This document shows positions 48,701 through 61,400 of a DNA stretch of 64,000 bases, in pieces. The stretch spans positions 44,459,391 to 44,523,390 of the forward strand of contig NC_089272.1 of NCBI RefSeq assembly GCF_963678975.1. The letters run 5' to 3'. The notes beneath the pieces were generated by a model. It had not been told where the DNA came from. It ran no database searches and saw nothing but the letters and a program-made list of their open reading frames with translations. The position numbers and the translations under genes were made by a program. The stretch's first letter is position 1. Every line of letters starts with the position of its first letter. The DNA is from Dysidea avara (lineage: Eukaryota > Porifera > Demospongiae > Dictyoceratida > Dysideidae).

Positions 48701-48921
48701 TTTTGGGTATTTCTTTAATGATGAATAATGGAAAATGACCTCCCACCCACATGGAAATCCAAATTAGAAACAAGTGATCAAGTTTGGTTGGCTTAAACGA
48801 GGGGTCACCAACTGACTCGAAATCTCGTACACCTTCAATGAAATCCTGCCTGAAATAGGAAATCTTATGTTCTTATCGTGATTCTGATTATATACTCGTT
48901 CTGGTACCGTAGCTTACGCTC

Positions 48922-49830
48922 AACTGCTCCTGCACAAAAGTAAGAATGAAATCCGATGTTCCGCTCCGCTTCGGATTTGTATTAAGTGAGTTGTGGAAGC
49001 TGCACAAAACCAGGAGCTGTGGGAAAGAAGCCATACAAAACCAGGAGATAATTGCAAACTGTTCAAAAGTAAGAATGGAATCCGATGTTCCGCTCCGCTT
49101 CGGATTTGTATTAAGTGAGTTGTGGAAGCCAGGAAAGAAGCCATACAAAACCAGGAGATAATTCATACAAAACTGCTCAGAAGTAAGAATGGAATCCAAT
49201 ATTCCATTCCGCTCTGGATTTGTATTAAGTGAGTTGTGGAAGCCAGGAAAGAAGCCATACAAAACCAGGAGATAATTCATGCAAAACTGCTCAAAAGTAA
49301 GAATGGAATCCGATGTTCCATTCCCCTCCGGATTTGTATTAAGCTAGTTGTGGAAGCCAAACAAAACCAGGAGCTATAGGAAAGAAACCGCACAAAACCA
49401 GGAGAGAATCCACGCTAACTGCTCAAAGATTGAAATCCGATGTTCCGCTACACTTCGGATTTGTATTAAGCGGGTTGTGGAAGCCAAAGAAAACCAGGAG
49501 CTGTGGGAAAGAAACCATACAAAACCAGGAGATAATTGCAAACTGCTCAAAAGTAAGAATGGAATTTGATGTTCCGCTCCGCTTCGGATTTGTATTAAGC
49601 GAGTTGTGGAAGCCAATCAAACCAGGAGCTGTGGGAAAGAAGCCATACAAAACCAGGAAATGATTCATGCTAGCTGCTCGATGTTCCGTTCCGCTTCGGA
49701 TTTGTGTATTAAGCGAGTTGTGGAAGCCAAACAAAACCAGGAGCTGGGGTGGAAGCCCTATAAAACCATGCAGGAGATAATCCATTCTGAGTAAGAATGG
49801 AATCTGATTTTCTGTTCCGCTTCGGATTTA
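48922..49830. repeat. Eight-copy minisatellite, 112-130 bp unit
   Basis: Each unit has AAGTAAGAATGGAATCCGAT, then TTCCGCTCCGCTTCGGATTT and GTATTAAGTGAGTTGTGGAA, then one or two ACAAAACCAGGAG blocks. Units start near 48938, 49069, 49183, 49298, 49428, 49554, 49678 and 49790. Units are near multiples of three with few stops, so long ORFs appear on both strands (for example minus 49423-49785). They lack a plausible start context and are probably by-products. Confidence 0.9.
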
Positions 49831-50154
49831 CTTAGCAAACTACACAAACTTAGCGAAACTTCATGCATAAACTTAGCAACACACAAATTACGAAAGCAAC
49901 TTTAGCATACAGATGCTCCTGGTTTTATATGGCATCGTAATTCTTCTGAATTTCGTGAGGCTTTGCTCCTGCATGGCTTTCTCCCACTATTTTTTGGTGT
50001 TTCAGAACTTGTCACTCTACGCAAACCTGTAATTTAAAATCAGATTTTGCAGCTGTCATTCGATTTTGTGAAATCTTGAGAAATTTGTTCAAGATTTTGA
50101 AATCCGTACCCCTTTTTCGTGAGTTAGTGACCCCTTGGGCTTAAAGCAGTCTTT

Positions 50155-50230
50155 TGTGGGTATAGGTATAAACAGCGGACCTGGGGATCCAAGGACCTGG
50201 GGACCAAGGACCCAGGGACCCACAGAGACC
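50155..50230. repeat. GGACCTGGGGACC short repeat
   Basis: CCAAGGACCTGGGGACCAAG and CCCAGGGACCCACAGAGACC form a G/C-rich repeat. Its inverse occurs at 53727-53800 next to the shared landmark TGTTTATACCTA, so it is a dispersed family. Confidence 0.6.
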
Positions 50231-50419
50231 CTACTTTTCATGAATTTTACATACCTTGCAAAGTTTACATGAATATGTGACTGGATCTGCAAGAATCCCA
50301 TATGTTTGTGCAAGCCTAATAATTAAACTAATGCAATGTGTGAAATATTTATAAATTGAACAAATTCTGTAAATTTTTTAGCATTTGTTGCATGATGAAG
50401 GAAGGTGATAACAGCACTA

Positions 50420-50640
50420 ATATAGTAGCATCGTGATCCCCAAAGCAAGAGGAGTTGGAAAATCTTTGTTTCCTGTCAGTTCTCCAAAGGATAGAGAAGA
50501 TATGAGCATTAGTTTGCCTTACATTGGACGAGCAGTTCATTATCATTTTTTCTCACATTCTCTTCTTTGCCCTGGTTGTAGGAGACAAACCTTACCCAGC
50601 AATGGATTTGCTTGTTAAAAAAGAATCTGGTGGTGTAAGT
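50420..50640 (+). other. Exon-like island, unrecognised
   Basis: An open frame at 50433-50618 includes GVGKSLFPVSSPKDREDMS and SLPYIGRAVHYHFF. Next to it, TGCCCTGGTTGTAG/GAGACAAACC (acceptor-like) opens GDKPYPAMDLLVKKESGG, ending at GTG/GTGTAAGT. The amino-acid composition is more coding-like than the neighbourhood. No domain was recognised and the two pieces cannot be joined with confidence. A transposon origin is possible. Confidence 0.25.
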
Positions 50641-50805
50641 TGCATCTCGGTACAGGACTGCATTTGAAAGTTATGACCATTTTATTTAAGCACCTACAGT
50701 ATAGTTTATTTGTCACTGTACAAATAGATTTTTGTTTTGTTGCCACTTTGTAGCACTGTAGTGTCAAAGTTCTTAACTTCTAGAGCTAAAACTTTGGTTA
50801 ACATG

Positions 50806-51544
50806 GGGACATGACTAAAACATGGAACGGACTGGGAAAACTGGCTCGCAAATGGACTGGAAGGAACTTGCCTGAAAACATTTTTTGCTATAGAAACTCA
50901 CTGTATCACTGCTAGAAAGATGTAACACAACAACAACTGCCTGAAACAAACATTTGAACACAATCTCAAAGTGTACTCAATCCGGCATTAAGCCCTGTGG
51001 TTAAAATAGTCTTAAATGTAGTTCATTTTGTGTTTAATTAGAAGCACACTTCCTGTTTTGCATGTAAAAAGCTCATACACAAGGCAAGACACAAGCTTCA
51101 AGCCTAGCCTGTTAAAGAGTAAAGACACGATGTTACTTAATTTCATGGCCTGGTTCATTGCTGGAATTACTTAAACGGCTGCTCTTCAGTTTTACAGGTG
51201 ACAGGCTTTGTGGCGAGACCACATTTTATGAATCAACTGGCAACCCGCTGGCTACTATAAAATTTTAATAGTCTGTGTTATTTTGTTTGTTTAAAGTTGT
51301 TTACAGCACAGACAGAGACTACTTCGCTTCACAGGTGCTTACACTGGCAGACTGGTGATTTGTAAAGTAGCCCAGGGAATAATGGCAGCTCGACCATATA
51401 TTCAGATGTTTGTTTCAGACTGTTAATTGTTACGTTTGTAGCAGCGATACAATGGGTTTCTATGGCAAAAATGTTTTCAGGCAAGTTCCTTCCAGTCTGT
51501 TTGTGAGTCTGCTTCCCAGTCCATTCTGTGTTTTAGTCATGTCC
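50806..51544. mobile_element. GGACATGACTAAAAC fold-back element (740 bp)
   Basis: Left arm GGACATGACTAAAACATGGA, GGAAGGAACTTGCCTGAAAA and ATAGAAACTCACTGTATCAC. The right arm carries the inverses (TTTTCAGGCAAGTTCCTTCC; TTTTAGTCATGTCC). The paired arms are about 180-200 bp. The flanks 50740-50805 and 51545-51600 join into sequence resembling 48130-48215, which represents the empty site. Confidence 0.8.
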
Positions 51545-52624
51545 TTCCTTTGGCTATCAGGATAAAGAAAATGTTATTAATGGAATTCAAAAAATGGAAT
51601 AATATAACATGGGGTTCTTGTAGATCTGGTTACATACATTCTATTACTATTTCTAGACATCTCTGGCTAATCTCACATGACCAATAATACGCTTTCTGTC
51701 TATTGCAATTGTTCACACTATGTTCAATTCAATTAGAAATAACAAGCACCTCTGAAAATCACCTGCAGTAAGCTGCTCGTGCTGTGCATGCAAAGAGCAT
51801 ACCTATTATGTCACCAGTAAATAAAGTTCAGTGCACATGAAAATGGCTCCAGTGAAGTAATTGTTAGAGGTGTACTGATAATTGGATCGGCTAAAATATT
51901 TGCCATCGATATGGTATTTTAAACCAATTATATTGGTATAGGTACAGATCAGTAGGAGGACCAATATCACTACCGATATTTATACAGTAAAGCAGATATT
52001 TGTATATAAATGGGTTTTCTATGTAATCCATGTGACTGTTTAGTGCCAGCGACTTACTGTTCACTCTACAGCAAGTGCTATGCTACGAGAAGCCATATAA
52101 ACACACACGTTTCTAGTGTTTGTTGCTTGAAAGTCTTAAAATGTGGGGTAATGCAGAAATATCAGTTTAAGGCTTCATAGGAGTATACATAATAATGTTA
52201 GTGGGTGCCTAATTGTCTGGATTGCACAATAGAAAACCAAGCTACCACCACAGGCTAAGAATACATGCACATATTGTAGGTAACTATTGGATCAACTATC
52301 AGTTATCGACTTCTTTTGGTGACATCAATATCAGCTATCAGTACATGCCGAAAACCCATATTGGTACACCTGTTGTGAATACTGCAAGGTACATCAGCAG
52401 CTTAATAAAAAGACTTTGTGTCATGTAGCACATGAAGGCAATGACCTGTGAGAAACAAGCCCCTGATTAATACTACAGTTACTGAAGGCGTGAAAATTGA
52501 GTGGCTTACAAGGAACTTATAACTTCTAGATATTGTGCAAGGAACTATCAGAACAGAGAAAGAGTGATCTAGGCTATTAAGTCCTTTTCGCACCTAATGT
52601 ACATTGAATGTGGATCCAGCTTAC

Positions 52625-53072
52625 GGATGCGGCGATTATGCCAGCATAATTTCGGGAATAATAGGTATGTGTGGAAATCAGGAATTATGCTAGCATTTTG
52701 AGGTGATTATAAAGCTTTAACAGTAATAAAATCTGCAGAATGCACAATTCCATTAAAAAAGATCGAGATACTCTAATATAGCAGTCAGAATCTCTAATAG
52801 AACAGTCACTGAATATTATTTACTCTAATAAAGCAGTCATATTAAAGTCAAATACTCTAATTCAGCAACCATCTAAAGAATTCAAGACTATTTGAAGCTT
52901 AAACATCAATGAAAATAGTGTGATACAGCAATAAACTGGCATTATTAGCCAATTGTGGTGGCATAATTTTGGGAATAATGGGCAATTCTCAAAAGCATAA
53001 TAGGTGATTTTTTGAGCACTGCTCAAAAGCATAATGCTCAATTTTTGGAGCATAATAGCCTCATGCCTAATC
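52625..53072. mobile_element. GCGATTATGCCAGCATAAT element, degenerate
   Basis: Starts GATGCGGCGATTATGCCAGC; the inverse of its right end reads TTAGGCATGAGGCTATTATG. Inside are repeated AGCATAATRGG pieces and four CTCTAATA-type motifs (52760-52870). A relative of 14592-15215, with poorly preserved ends. Confidence 0.45.
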
Positions 53073-53237
53073 CAGCTGCAGTCAGACTGAGAGTGGATCG
53101 AATGCTCATCAATCCATTTCACTCTATGTGTGCAGCAACTGTCGCTTTCATAGCACGTGATTAATTACCCGATTACATAACAAAAGTTTAAATGTTGTCA
53201 TTCATTGTACTACCTTCTTTGTATTTCTTACAGTATT

Positions 53238-53339
53238 TACGGTGAGGAATGTTGTTAGTACACTTACAAAACAATGGGCGTCAAGAAGCTGGTTAGTTCT
53301 TATGAGGAAACCTGTACTGGGTATGATGATTTCAGAAGG
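53238..53339 (+). other. Possible small first coding exon
   Basis: After the acceptor-like TGTATTTCTTACAG, an ATG at 53275 opens MGVKKLVSSYEETCTGYDDF and runs to a possible donor at AAGG/GTATGC. It has the look of a genuine N-terminal exon, but no partner exon was found downstream and no family is recognised. Confidence 0.2.
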
Positions 53340-53832
53340 GTATGCTATTCCTTTAACACTCACTTGTGGTCACCGTATTGCTTCCACAAGCTGATTATAA
53401 CACTAAGTATGTTGTCACTTTAGTCTTGGCACAATAACCATGCTTTGTCTGCACGAGATATGTGGTGCCCCGTTGCTAATTGAGCTAAAGTGCATCGTGT
53501 CCAGCCAATTCACATCTCAAAATGGATTGACATGAAGCTGGATTGAATGCGCATTGTGGTAAATCTGGCTCAGGCGTGAAATTGTTTAATCTGTCTTTGA
53601 CACTTATTCGATTGCAGTGTGAAAAGGCCTTTAAAGACTAGCCACTGTAGCTTGCGAAGGTAATTAGTATAGGATGTATAAACATTGTGAAGTATGTAAA
53701 GTCACAAAAATTCCACAAATGTAGGGTCCCCTTGGGTCCCGGGTCCTTGCATCTCCAGTCCCTGGATCCACTGTTTATACCTACCCATCCTTGGTCTCTC
53801 TGAGTACCAAGTTGTGAGTATAAATCACACTA

Positions 53833-54080
53833 GGGGCGGATCCAGACTTTTGGAAAAGGTGGTCAAAAAGAAATGGCACTACAGGGAAGGCACACCTTTT
53901 AGTTAGTGTACAAAGCACACTCAGCCTAGGGAGTCTGGGGCATACCCCCTAGGAAATTTTTGATAATTAGACCCTCTGAGATAGAACCTGAGAGTAATTT
54001 CAGCATGGACTCGTCACAATTTTTATTCGACTGTTGTATTAAAGGTGACTGCTCTATTAGGGAATCTCGATCGTGATACC
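53833..54080. mobile_element. GGGGCGGATCCAGAC element fragment
   Basis: Left terminus TAGGGGCGGATCCAGACTTT, then AGTCTGGGGCATACCCCCTA and TCTGAGATAGAACCTGAGAG, which match 12650-12740 and 63120-63200. A GACTGCTCTATTAGGGAATC motif lies at 54048. The opposite terminus is missing. Confidence 0.55.
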
Positions 54081-54420
54081 TCGATTTTGATGTTGTATAG
54101 TTTACAATTGGTAATGGGCCAGAGTTTCTAGCTACCCTCCTGCTGAACTATTTTATTTAGCCTCTACATAGGACACACTTATGTACACTCAAATACAATG
54201 ATGTAGTTGCTAGACAGGAACTTAGAATGCAGCTCCCTTGAAGATGCTGATAAACTGAATTTTGAAAGGTTTGTACATTTAGCAGATTTTGGTGTGTACA
54301 GCTATATAGAAAGGTCAAAAGAAAGTTACTGATTGTGATAAAGAAATTTTGTTTGATTATACAGTGCCACTCATATATGCACAGCTAGCAGTGTACTTTT
54401 ATACAAATACACAAACAAAA

Positions 54421-55537
54421 TTTAGAATTTTCAACTAGAGTAGGGACCATAGCACATCGATAAAAAGTACTGAAACAAGCTAGAGTAGTGCATGATATTA
54501 AATCACAGTAAAACAATAAGAAGTGTTATATCCCTACTGTGCTCAAGATACTATAACAGAAATGCACAATAGGGATATAACACTTTTTTTTACATTACTG
54601 TGATTTAATATTATGCACTACTCCAGCTACTTTTTATTGATGTGCTATGGTCCCTACTCTAGTTGAAATTCCAAATTTTTGTGTACTTGTTTGTCAACTT
54701 TTTTGTAACATAATATTATTATGACTGGTGAGCTCACGCATACTGCGAGGAGTGGTTATGCTGATTACCGTGAGGTTAAATAAAACCAAATCTGTGAAAC
54801 ATGCTCCCCAGAATTATCAATTATCGTCTGAAAAGTGAAGTATCCATTACGCTTTATTGTCAGCTATGTTAGAACTGTTACACAGCAATTACGAATCAAG
54901 AACTGTTCAAAAAGCACCCCTGCAATCCACATGTACCACAAAAAATGGGCGCGTCCCAGTTACATCAGTTATCATCTGAAACGTGATATCCATTACACTT
55001 TGTTGTCAGCTATGTTCAACCCTAGTACGAATCAAGAACTGCTTGAAAAGCATCTCTGCAATCAAAGTAGCCACTGTGAAAAATACGGACAATTTCCGTT
55101 ATAAAGGAAAGCCATCACATGCTACCACCAAATCCACACATTTTGTTGTCAGCAAAGATGGATGGGACACAAAGGAGGACACTGGTAAGTCCATGAAGAA
55201 TGCATTGTATGTACTGCAGTATGCCAAAAGGCACCTCTCAGGCTGAAGCGATGTCGAACAGTGAAAAAATCAAGCCCATAGCCTTAACCGTTATCGCGTT
55301 ATGCTTGTCTAAAGGAATCACTCAGTCAGTCAGTTACTCAGTCAGTAGAAAACTCCATTAATCATTTAAAAAAATTCCTTAGCAACTTGTTGAAAGCATT
55401 TCAGGTTGATCTGAAGCTTGTCTGTGTTTATTTTTACCTAACCAATACTGCCTCATTGTTGTCAGGAAAAATTGAGGCTGGTTTTTGGGTGATGTTTTTT
55501 GTGTGCCACACCTACTCCTGTGTAGTCCCTATTATAC
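54421..55537 (+). mobile_element. AGTAGGGACC-TIR element, copy C, with nested fold-back
   Basis: Starts TTTCAACTAGAGTAGGGACC and ends GTAGTCCCTATTATAC. The inner palindrome (54428-54678) has arms around GTAGGGACCATAGCACAT and TTAAATCACAGTAAAAC. The distal part shares AGTCCATGAAGAATGCATTG and the CAGT tract with copy A. Small ORFs (54835-55246) are repeat fragments. Confidence 0.85.
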
Positions 55538-57049
55538 AGTTCTATCGTACTGTATGATAACACTCAAAATTAATGAATTTAATTGTGGGTTTTAATTAGC
55601 ATGTACGGTGGCCATTGGGAGTCTTGGGAGTATGGTATTTATATGATAGAGACTGGTGGTAGCTAAAAGTCACAAATAGAAACATAGACTTTACTGGATG
55701 AGATTTTCATGACATTGTTATACAGCCAATTGACTTGTATACAAAAAATTTTGGAGGCAGCCAAGAGCTTCCCCTTGACCCACCCCTAACTCCACCACCA
55801 GCACATTGTGAGTTATCCGTGAAACAGTATGGCCTATATCATTTATCACTCCTTAAAGACTTTACATATATTATTGTTGAAAATATATGGCATGAGTAGT
55901 TAATCTACTTATAGTTTCTCAGCCTAACTAGACTAAAGCACAAAACTACATGTACAGAACTGGAGTAGAATATCTTAAAGTACAACTACAAAAGGAAAGC
56001 TTAGCCTAGTTACTTATAATTATACATAATAATTACCATTCAATGCTATACTGTAGCTATACAACTACGTACAGGGGAATACTATAAATAAAGGTAGAGT
56101 AGAGGGGATTTCATCATCATCATCATCATCACTATCCTAAAGAGCCCAATACCTCAAGATCATCTTTGCATTACTTTACCACAGTGCAACAGAAAGTTGT
56201 TGTAGCAAGTTTTGTCTTGCCAGCTTGGGAATGTGGCATGATCAGCAACAGTTTTAAACAGTTTTAAAGCAAAGGGAGTCCAAACTTCACTAAAGGAATA
56301 AATCAGCTCCAACCTACTCCATAGTTGCCATATATTTCTCATCCTTGGCCACCTCTCCAGCTGCAGCAGCTACTGTACCCCAGTACAAGAAGTAGAGGGA
56401 GAAATAAAGGCAGGTTGAAGATTGCTGCATACAGAGACATCACAATTATGCAGAATAAACATGCTGGAAATCCAGATGGAAAATATTACCAGGCCGTAGG
56501 CCATCATTATGCAAAGCCCTCTGTTCCTTAAGAACACCAGGATGGTCACCAAAGCTGTCTATAGGATAGGGGGAAAGTGCACAGTGGAGAAAGAGGAAAC
56601 GAGGTTACTCCAAGCCACAGGGATATTCCAACAACAAATTCTAGGTTAGCGATGGCCAAGCCAAAATCTAGGAATAGCTTTAAGCCAGCCACTACTAGTA
56701 ACATAAGGGTGTGCTAAAGCATTTTAATGTTGTTCACTTATTGACACTCACGTTTGTTCCCTTTTTTCTTCAACTTAAAATACAATGCTAGTTTGTTCCA
56801 TTTTTTAAGCAGGCCAAACTTATATAGTGCGGAATGATACAGTATTTGAATGACATACTTGGGTAAGCAAGGAAGAATTTGGATAATTCCAAATTCTTCT
56901 AATGCTGCCGGTCACTTCTAGTGACCTCGTAGTGAGACCTCAGGTGGTCCGCTCCTTCTGTAAGAATTGGACGTGCTGCAATTGCAGCATTGCGTAAAGG
57001 GTGCAACAAACACTGCATATACATACACAAAGTGTGTATAAGTAGGCTG
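55538..57049. other. Gene-free stretch with CAT microsatellite
   Basis: Contains a (CAT)n run at about 56111-56130 and a small hairpin near 56872-56905 (AGAATTTGGATAATTCCAAA). ORFs at 56160-56552 on both strands are short and domain-free. No supported gene. Confidence 0.4.
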
Positions 57050-57050
57050 A

Positions 57051-57265
57051 TGTAGCCCTGGCACACCTATGGTGCAGAAAACACAATGCTTACATAGCCA
57101 TGGCACACCTATGGTGCAGAGGACAGAATAGCTGACATACATAGCTGTGGCACACCTATGGTGCAGAGAACACAACGGCTTACATAGCCATGGCACACCT
57201 ATGGTACAGAGGACAGAATGTCTGACATAGCCCTGGCACACTTGTGGTGCATAGAACACAACAGC
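57051..57265. repeat. Five-copy tandem repeat, 42-52 bp unit
   Basis: Units around CATAGCCATGGCACACCTAT, GGTGCAGAGAACACAA and GGCTTA. Alternate copies read GAGGACAGAATRGCTGACAT, giving a two-unit alternation. The minus-strand 135-aa ORF over it (56918-57325) repeats TIGVPWLCK and is an artefact. Confidence 0.85.
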
Positions 57266-57599
57266 AGTAACATACAATATACAAGTATGGGTGAAGTCTA
57301 CATTAACAGCTATGCATGCATACAAATAAATGCTATCTGCCCACCCAGGTACTGTTAAGTATTGTCAATAGTTGCCGAACTGGTGGTAACACAGGTATTG
57401 CCTACGAGGAGATAGTGGTGGACTCCCCCTTTGGACTTACCAGTACAGTGCATTCAAGTGATATGTAAGCATTACCCTACCAGAGAGTTTTAATTATATT
57501 TAAAAATATCTCTCCTGTTATTAATTCAGCAGGAAACCTTATACTTCTAATTCCCTGACAGGTGGTCAGCTAGTAGGTCATCTAGGTAATTAAAGCGAT

Positions 57600-57900
57600 A
57601 TAAGTACTATATATATATATATATATAAAGAACTTTGCATGGGAGTATCAAAGCAAGAAAGTGTTCTACATCTGCCATAAAAGCCCAAGTGTTCTATATT
57701 GGACAGTTATAGAACACTTTAATAGACCACACTTCTATATCAGGTAGTTATAGAACTGCCAGGTCTATTTTGTAGGCTGATAGCCTAGTTTGAGTGAGTA
57801 ATCACTCATTCTGGCCAGTACAACCAATCAACCAAGCCAGTGTAGGCTGATAGCCTGACTGCACTGGCTGACCAGTCAACCCAACCAATAAGAGCCAAAC
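57600..57900. repeat. TA run and paired direct repeats upstream of the beta-helix gene
   Basis: A (TA)n tract at 57608-57626, two copies of AGTGTTCTA and TATAGAACA-type pieces (57658-57755), and a direct GTAGGCTGATAGCCT repeat at 57772 and 57842. These lie 0.6-0.9 kb upstream of the coding start. A regulatory role is possible but unproven. Confidence 0.4.
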
Positions 57901-58475
57901 CATTGGATTTAATTTATAGACTTACTTGAAGATTTCGATGATGGTTGCTTGTGGTCAGCAGCAGTGAACATTCTTAGTACGTTTTGCTCACATAAACGGA
58001 CGAGTTCTAAGAATATGATGGAAATATGCTTATTAAAGTATCACAATCAAAAACTTTAAGTATTGAGAAGACGGATTAGACTCACAAAACGACTAATGAA
58101 GGTGCAGCACAGTGCAACGCAGGCGTAACACAGGCGCAATGCCTATTCTACCGATGATAACACTACTCCGTGAGTTTCTAATTGTTTCGTTTGTCTTGTG
58201 TATACCTCAAGTTCAGTTCTCTATACCAGATAAAGCACTGCCTTTCGCTTGTGCGATACGGGAAATATTAATAGCACTCAAAGAGTGGTCTCGAGACGAA
58301 ATATAGCATTCGACTTCACACAGTGCTATATTTGTCTCTTGCCCACTCTTTTCGTGCTATATTTCCCTCGATATTTCCTGTATAGCACTCGCAGTAGTGT
58401 TTTATCTAGTACACATATTCATAAGAGGCCTTGTGAATGCAAATTGAATTTAAATTGATGTATTTTCTTTGTAGA

Positions 58476-61400
58476 ATGATTTGTACAACTGGTATGTTGA
58501 TTTGTCTGATAATTCTCACCAGTCAACATGTCTATAGTAAAGTGATCACCATCAACACTACTGGTGGTAGTGATAGTAAATGTTGTGTGAAGGGAAGATG
58601 TCCATGCTCCTCACTGTCCACTGCTTTACATGGGGTGACCAGTAACACTGTAATCAACATCACATCACAATCAGTTACACTACACAGCAATGTCAAAATG
58701 GGATCAGGACATCTAAACAACATCACAATAACTAGTTGTGATGCTACTGTTATGTGTAACAATACTGGGAGTGTGCAGTGTGGATGGTGTAACAATGTGA
58801 CCATTAAAGGGATCACTTGGGATAAATGTGGTTTTGGCAGTATCACTGAAATTATTCCAGGAATACAATTCAACACTACAGCTAACATCACCATATTAAA
58901 CTGTACCTTTAAAAATTCTGAGAGTGTAGCAGTTAGCTTACCAGGTGTTTATGAGAATGTCACAATTGAATGTTGCAAATTCGTGTCAAACAAGAAAGTG
59001 GAAGTACCTGATCCCTATAAACCCAATTTCGGTGGACTATACATTGACAGCCTAAGTGTTGACTATACTGTTAATCTTATTATCCATGGGTGTAGCTTCA
59101 TTGATAATGGGTTTGGCTTTTATCTAAAGGAATCTAATGCAAGAATATGGAATATTAATATTTCACAAACAGATTTTGTTAATAATACACAAGTATCTGT
59201 CATGTATCCAGTTGGGAATCTCAGTGTCTTGTTAGTATTAAGTGAACTATTTGTTTATAATAACAACCACATCTTTGATGTAACAATTGACTATAGTGAT
59301 ATGGGTGTGGAAATCCAAGTCCTCTTTAGCAATTTTAGTAGCAACAATGGGAATATAGATGTGTTGTTACAAAATGGTGGACTTATTACAATCAATAATT
59401 CAATATTTATCGACAATACTGTCATGGACACCCCTATTGTGAGAATAAAATGCGGTACTGAATTACAAACTTTAAATGGAATAGGATTATTAATAAATAA
59501 TGTGCACATTGTCAATAACAACATTGTTTGGACAGAAACAAGTACACTTGATCCTGCCCCTGGGCTTGTATCATTTCAATCAAAATGCATGCTAATTGCA
59601 TCAGTTACCCAGGCGAGAGCAATCTCAAATGTTTATAGCCATCAAAAAGGAGGTGTGTTCCATATTAGAAGTCCTGAGCACTGTGATGTATATTTTGTTG
59701 ATTGCATTTTCTCTAACAATACAGGCATTCATGGTGCAGCCATATACACTGAAGTGATACACACTGATAAAGGTTATAATTTCCATTTTAAAGTTACTAT
59801 TGTATCAAGTGTGTTTGATAAAAATGTCGCAGATGAGAGTGTGTTTTATATTGACACACCCTCAGAATCTGATATGCAATCCAAACCTCGTGTATTCATT
59901 GGGAATTCGAGTTTTACAAACAATTTGGGTGTTTGTTTGTTTCTACAAAGATGTTCTGTGTTCCTGAGTGGAAACTTGCTTTTTAAGAACAATACAGCTG
60001 AAAATGGAGGGGCTTTGTACATTGATGTAGCATCTGTAGTTTATATGCTTGGAGTTATACATTTTATTGACAACTCTGCTGTGCTACATGGAGGAGCAAT
60101 TTATGTGGATTTGAATTTAGGCTGTAGGGTAAATCAAACCACATTTTATCCCACTGATGCAGAAGTTTCATTTATAAGCACCATGCCTGGATATGGTGGC
60201 AACTCTCTGTATTTTAGTGTTTCAAAGTATTGCAATATTAATACTAACTATAAGGATTACAATTCTCTAATGTACATGCCTTATCAATTCAATTACTCAC
60301 AATTCATCAATGGTACATTTATTAAAATTAGTTTAGACTACCACTATACTGAATTGAACATTACTCATTTTCCTGTAGTCACCTCACCATACCGATTGAA
60401 TTTATATGGTCATAGTGTTAACTATGTGGAAGACATATACTTTATTAAGCACAATATTGTTGGTGTACCAGTAACATTCAATGGTGTACTTTTGGACTAT
60501 TTTGACAAACCAACTGATACAACTGAATTCATTGTACAATGTATTGAATGTTATAATTCCTATACATTGCAAAGTAGCCAAGTGTTAGTTGACAATGCTT
60601 CACCAATTGAAGTGAATATGTTTGGAAATGAGGTAACTAGCAGTATAAATGTTACATTAAGTTTGTTATCACGCGTAAACAATTATTACCATCAAATTAA
60701 AGTGACACTTGTAATAGAATTTGTACCCTGTTACGATCAGCCTGGATATGATTACAATACAGCATCTAAAGGTTGTGTCTGTTACCATCATGATGTGGTG
60801 GAGTGTTATGAGGACTATAATGAGATCAAAAGAGGTTACTGGTTTGGTACTGTCAATGGAAAAGCAACTACTTCATTGTGTTCTAGTGAGTATTGTAGGT
60901 TTGTTAATCGTAAGAAGACCAGAGAAGGTTACTTTGAACTTCCAAATGGAGTTGATATTCAATGCGAGCATCACAGGTCTGGTCCTGCTTGTGGAAAATG
61001 CAGTCCAGGATACACTCTAGTATATGACTCTCCTGACTGTATCAGTGAAGACCATTGTAGTGCTGGAATGACAGTGTTAGTAGTACTGTTAACCTGTTTA
61101 TATTGGATTGTCATGGTGGTTGGTGTATTTTGCCTAATGTACTTCAACTTTCAGCTGTCTTCAGGATACTTGTATGGATTAATCTACTACTACAGTATGG
61201 TGGCTATATTGCTGAGTAATAATCCCTACATATCTAGTGGTGCAGCTCAGTTCATAAATATATTATCAGGAATTGCACAATTAAATCCTCAGTTTCTTGG
61301 GAAGCTTTGTTTGACAAGAAGGATGAATGGAATCGATCAATTATTTATCCATTACTCACATGCTTGTGCTGTTTCAATTTTACTATATGGTTTTGTAGTA

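Noticed and set aside
48888-49794. Possible CRISPR-like array
   Set aside because: Units are 112-130 bp and contiguous, with no unique spacers and no cas genes, in a eukaryotic context: a minisatellite.
58437-58475. Upstream in-frame ATG of the beta-helix gene
   Set aside because: The 13 extra residues precede a splice-acceptor-like CTTTGTAG and would bury the signal peptide.
58532-58894. Minus-strand and alternate-frame ORFs within the beta-helix gene (also 59291-59524 and 60721-61020)
   Set aside because: Shadows of the long plus-strand coding frame.
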